Both the position numbers and the translations under genes were made by a program. 64,000 bases of DNA from Protofrankia sp. CiT1 (GTDB lineage Bacteria; Actinomycetota; Actinomycetes; Frankiales; Frankiaceae), in assembly GCF_917627385.1 (NCBI RefSeq), contig NZ_CAKJTL010000050.1:1-64000 (forward strand), given 5' to 3'. Positions within the stretch are counted from its first letter, which is position 1; each line of letters starts with the position of its first letter. Below, piece after piece: positions 63,128 through 64,000 of the stretch. The notes beneath the pieces are model-generated. The model was not told the origin of the DNA. It saw only the letters and a program-made list of their open reading frames with translations, and ran no database searches.

Positions 63128-64000
63128 TTACCTTTTGGGTGGGCCCGCACCACCTTCGGCCTGTTTCAGGTCGTCATTCTGGCTTGCTGCCGCCGGGCTG
63201 GCGGGGCGGTCGTTGGCGGGGCGGGCACCGCGCGCTGGCAGGGGCCACCGGCTACCTGACCGCCCGAGCATCGTGACATTTCCTGACAACGACACGACCG
63301 GTGGCAGCTCAGGGCCCTGGCACTGCCGAACGGACGCGTTGAGCCGGCGGGTATCGATCAGCTCGATCCCGGCGGTGGAGAGCGTGTCCGGTCCGGCCGG
63401 CGGCAGTCCTGGCCCGGCCGGTGCTGCCACGGGGGCGAGGCTGCCCGTCCGTTCACGGCAGGCGCGTGCCAGCGCCGCCGCGGTCACGACCGTGAGGACG
63501 GCGGTCATCGCGAAGCAGACCGCCACCGCTACCGCCGGCCACGGTGACCAGGCGGCCATCGCCTGCCAGGCGTCAATGGCACCGCCCGCGCGCGGCCGCC
63601 AGAAGTAGTCGACGACCGCTTTGATCGACTCTGTCTGCATGCCGGCGGCGGCGGTCAGGAGCGCGAGCGGCATCCAGCGGGCAGAGCGGGGCCCGAAGGC
63701 GGCGCTTCCGGCGCCGACCAGCACGGCTACTCCGCTGATGCCCATGAACAGGTACCGGCCGGAGATCCCCGTGATATGTCCGGTGCGTGCCACATGAACG
63801 GCGGCCCCGGCTCCGACGACGACCAGCAGGGCAAAGGTCGGCCACAGCATGAACAGCAGGCTGCTCCGGTTCGTCCAGCCAGAAGCGCGGATCACGGCGC
63901 AGGCGGCGAGCCCGATCACGACACCCGAGGCGGCGAGTACCAGCGGCAACGGCAGCTCGACCTCGTACCATCCGATCGAGCCCCACCAGCGGCCCAGCAG
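63128..64000 (-). CDS. DUF2142-type membrane protein, C-terminal part (runs off the window)
   Basis: 290 codons are visible; the frame is open to the window edge, so the start is missing. The first visible residues, LLGRWWGSIGWYEVELPLP, resemble the WGxFGW-type motif of DUF2142, and GRYLFMGISGVAVLVGAG matches its conserved GRYLFP-type helix. About five membrane helices remain, and the last 90 residues form a soluble Pro/Ala-rich tail. DUF2142 members are proposed membrane glycosyltransferases of surface glycans, consistent with the adjacent locus. Its stop lies 76 bp from the kinase start, on the same strand. Confidence 0.75.
   Translation of the reverse strand: MLGRWWGSIGWYEVELPLPLVLAASGVVIGLAACAVIRASGWTNRSSLLFMLWPTFALLVVVGAGAAVHVARTGHITGISGRYLFMGISGVAVLVGAGSAAFGPRSARWMPLALLTAAAGMQTESIKAVVDYFWRPRAGGAIDAWQAMAAWSPWPAVAVAVCFAMTAVLTVVTAAALARACRERTGSLAPVAAPAGPGLPPAGPDTLSTAGIELIDTRRLNASVRQCQGPELPPVVSLSGNVTMLGRSGSRWPLPARGARPANDRPASPAAASQNDDLKQAEGGAGPPKR

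Overview
The window is high-GC actinobacterial DNA. Gene content points to the order Frankiales, most likely a Frankia-like organism: an acyl-CoA carboxylase with an epsilon subunit, a DUF5313 protein, a TIGR03089 protein beside LCP ligases, tandem LytR-CpsA-Psr genes, and eukaryote-like signalling proteins ending in WD40 propellers. The genus is inferred from this content, not from a database match. I saw no rRNA, tRNA, CRISPR array or transposase gene.

Layout. 1-4.3 kb is nucleoside salvage and repair (add, tag, upp, a purine nucleoside phosphorylase), including a 3'-end remnant of deoC. 4.5-6.1 kb holds a methylmalonyl-CoA mutase large subunit. 6.3-7.6 kb is a Fic gene bracketed by two identical 68-bp repeats. 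7.7-18.7 kb is mostly housekeeping: aspS, a GCS2-type ligase, an M20 amidohydrolase, an MMPL exporter divergent from a MarR regulator, a gamma-glutamylcyclotransferase-like gene, LpdA and DUF5313. 18.8-24.3 kb is the biotin carboxylase block (accA, accE, accB, divergent birA) followed by a PH-domain membrane protein. 24.5-29.4 kb holds a membrane-anchored Hsp70-like protein, TetR, GtrA and a beta-carbonic anhydrase.

29.4-40.4 kb is envelope sugar metabolism (UDP-glucose dehydrogenase, TIGR03089, two LCP ligases, RmlA, RmlD) ending with metG. 40.9-46.2 kb is a two-gene unit: a 1329-residue TIR / STAND NTPase / transmembrane / double WD40 protein followed 18 bp later by an orphan sugar-type solute-binding lipoprotein. 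46.1-60.4 kb is a polysaccharide assembly and export locus: a GT39-like membrane enzyme, an AAA_14/DUF4143 ATPase, three translationally coupled glycosyltransferases, a Wzt/Wzm ABC exporter, a large HAD protein, and a methyltransferase with a coiled-coil tail. The window closes with a Ser/Thr kinase carrying a WD40 propeller and a truncated DUF2142 membrane protein.

Two themes run through the window. First, intergenic regions are seeded with short MITE-like elements, several about 164 bp long. They share inverted ends and an internal core, and in four cases the TAG stop codon of the neighbouring gene lies in the element's end. Second, three proteins (Hsp70-like, TIR-STAND-WD40, kinase-WD40) share one plan: a cytoplasmic nucleotide-handling domain, one membrane helix, and a predicted extracytoplasmic Cys-containing sensor or propeller. 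The TIR-STAND-WD40 protein with its solute-binding lipoprotein is the best candidate here for an undescribed signalling or defence system.
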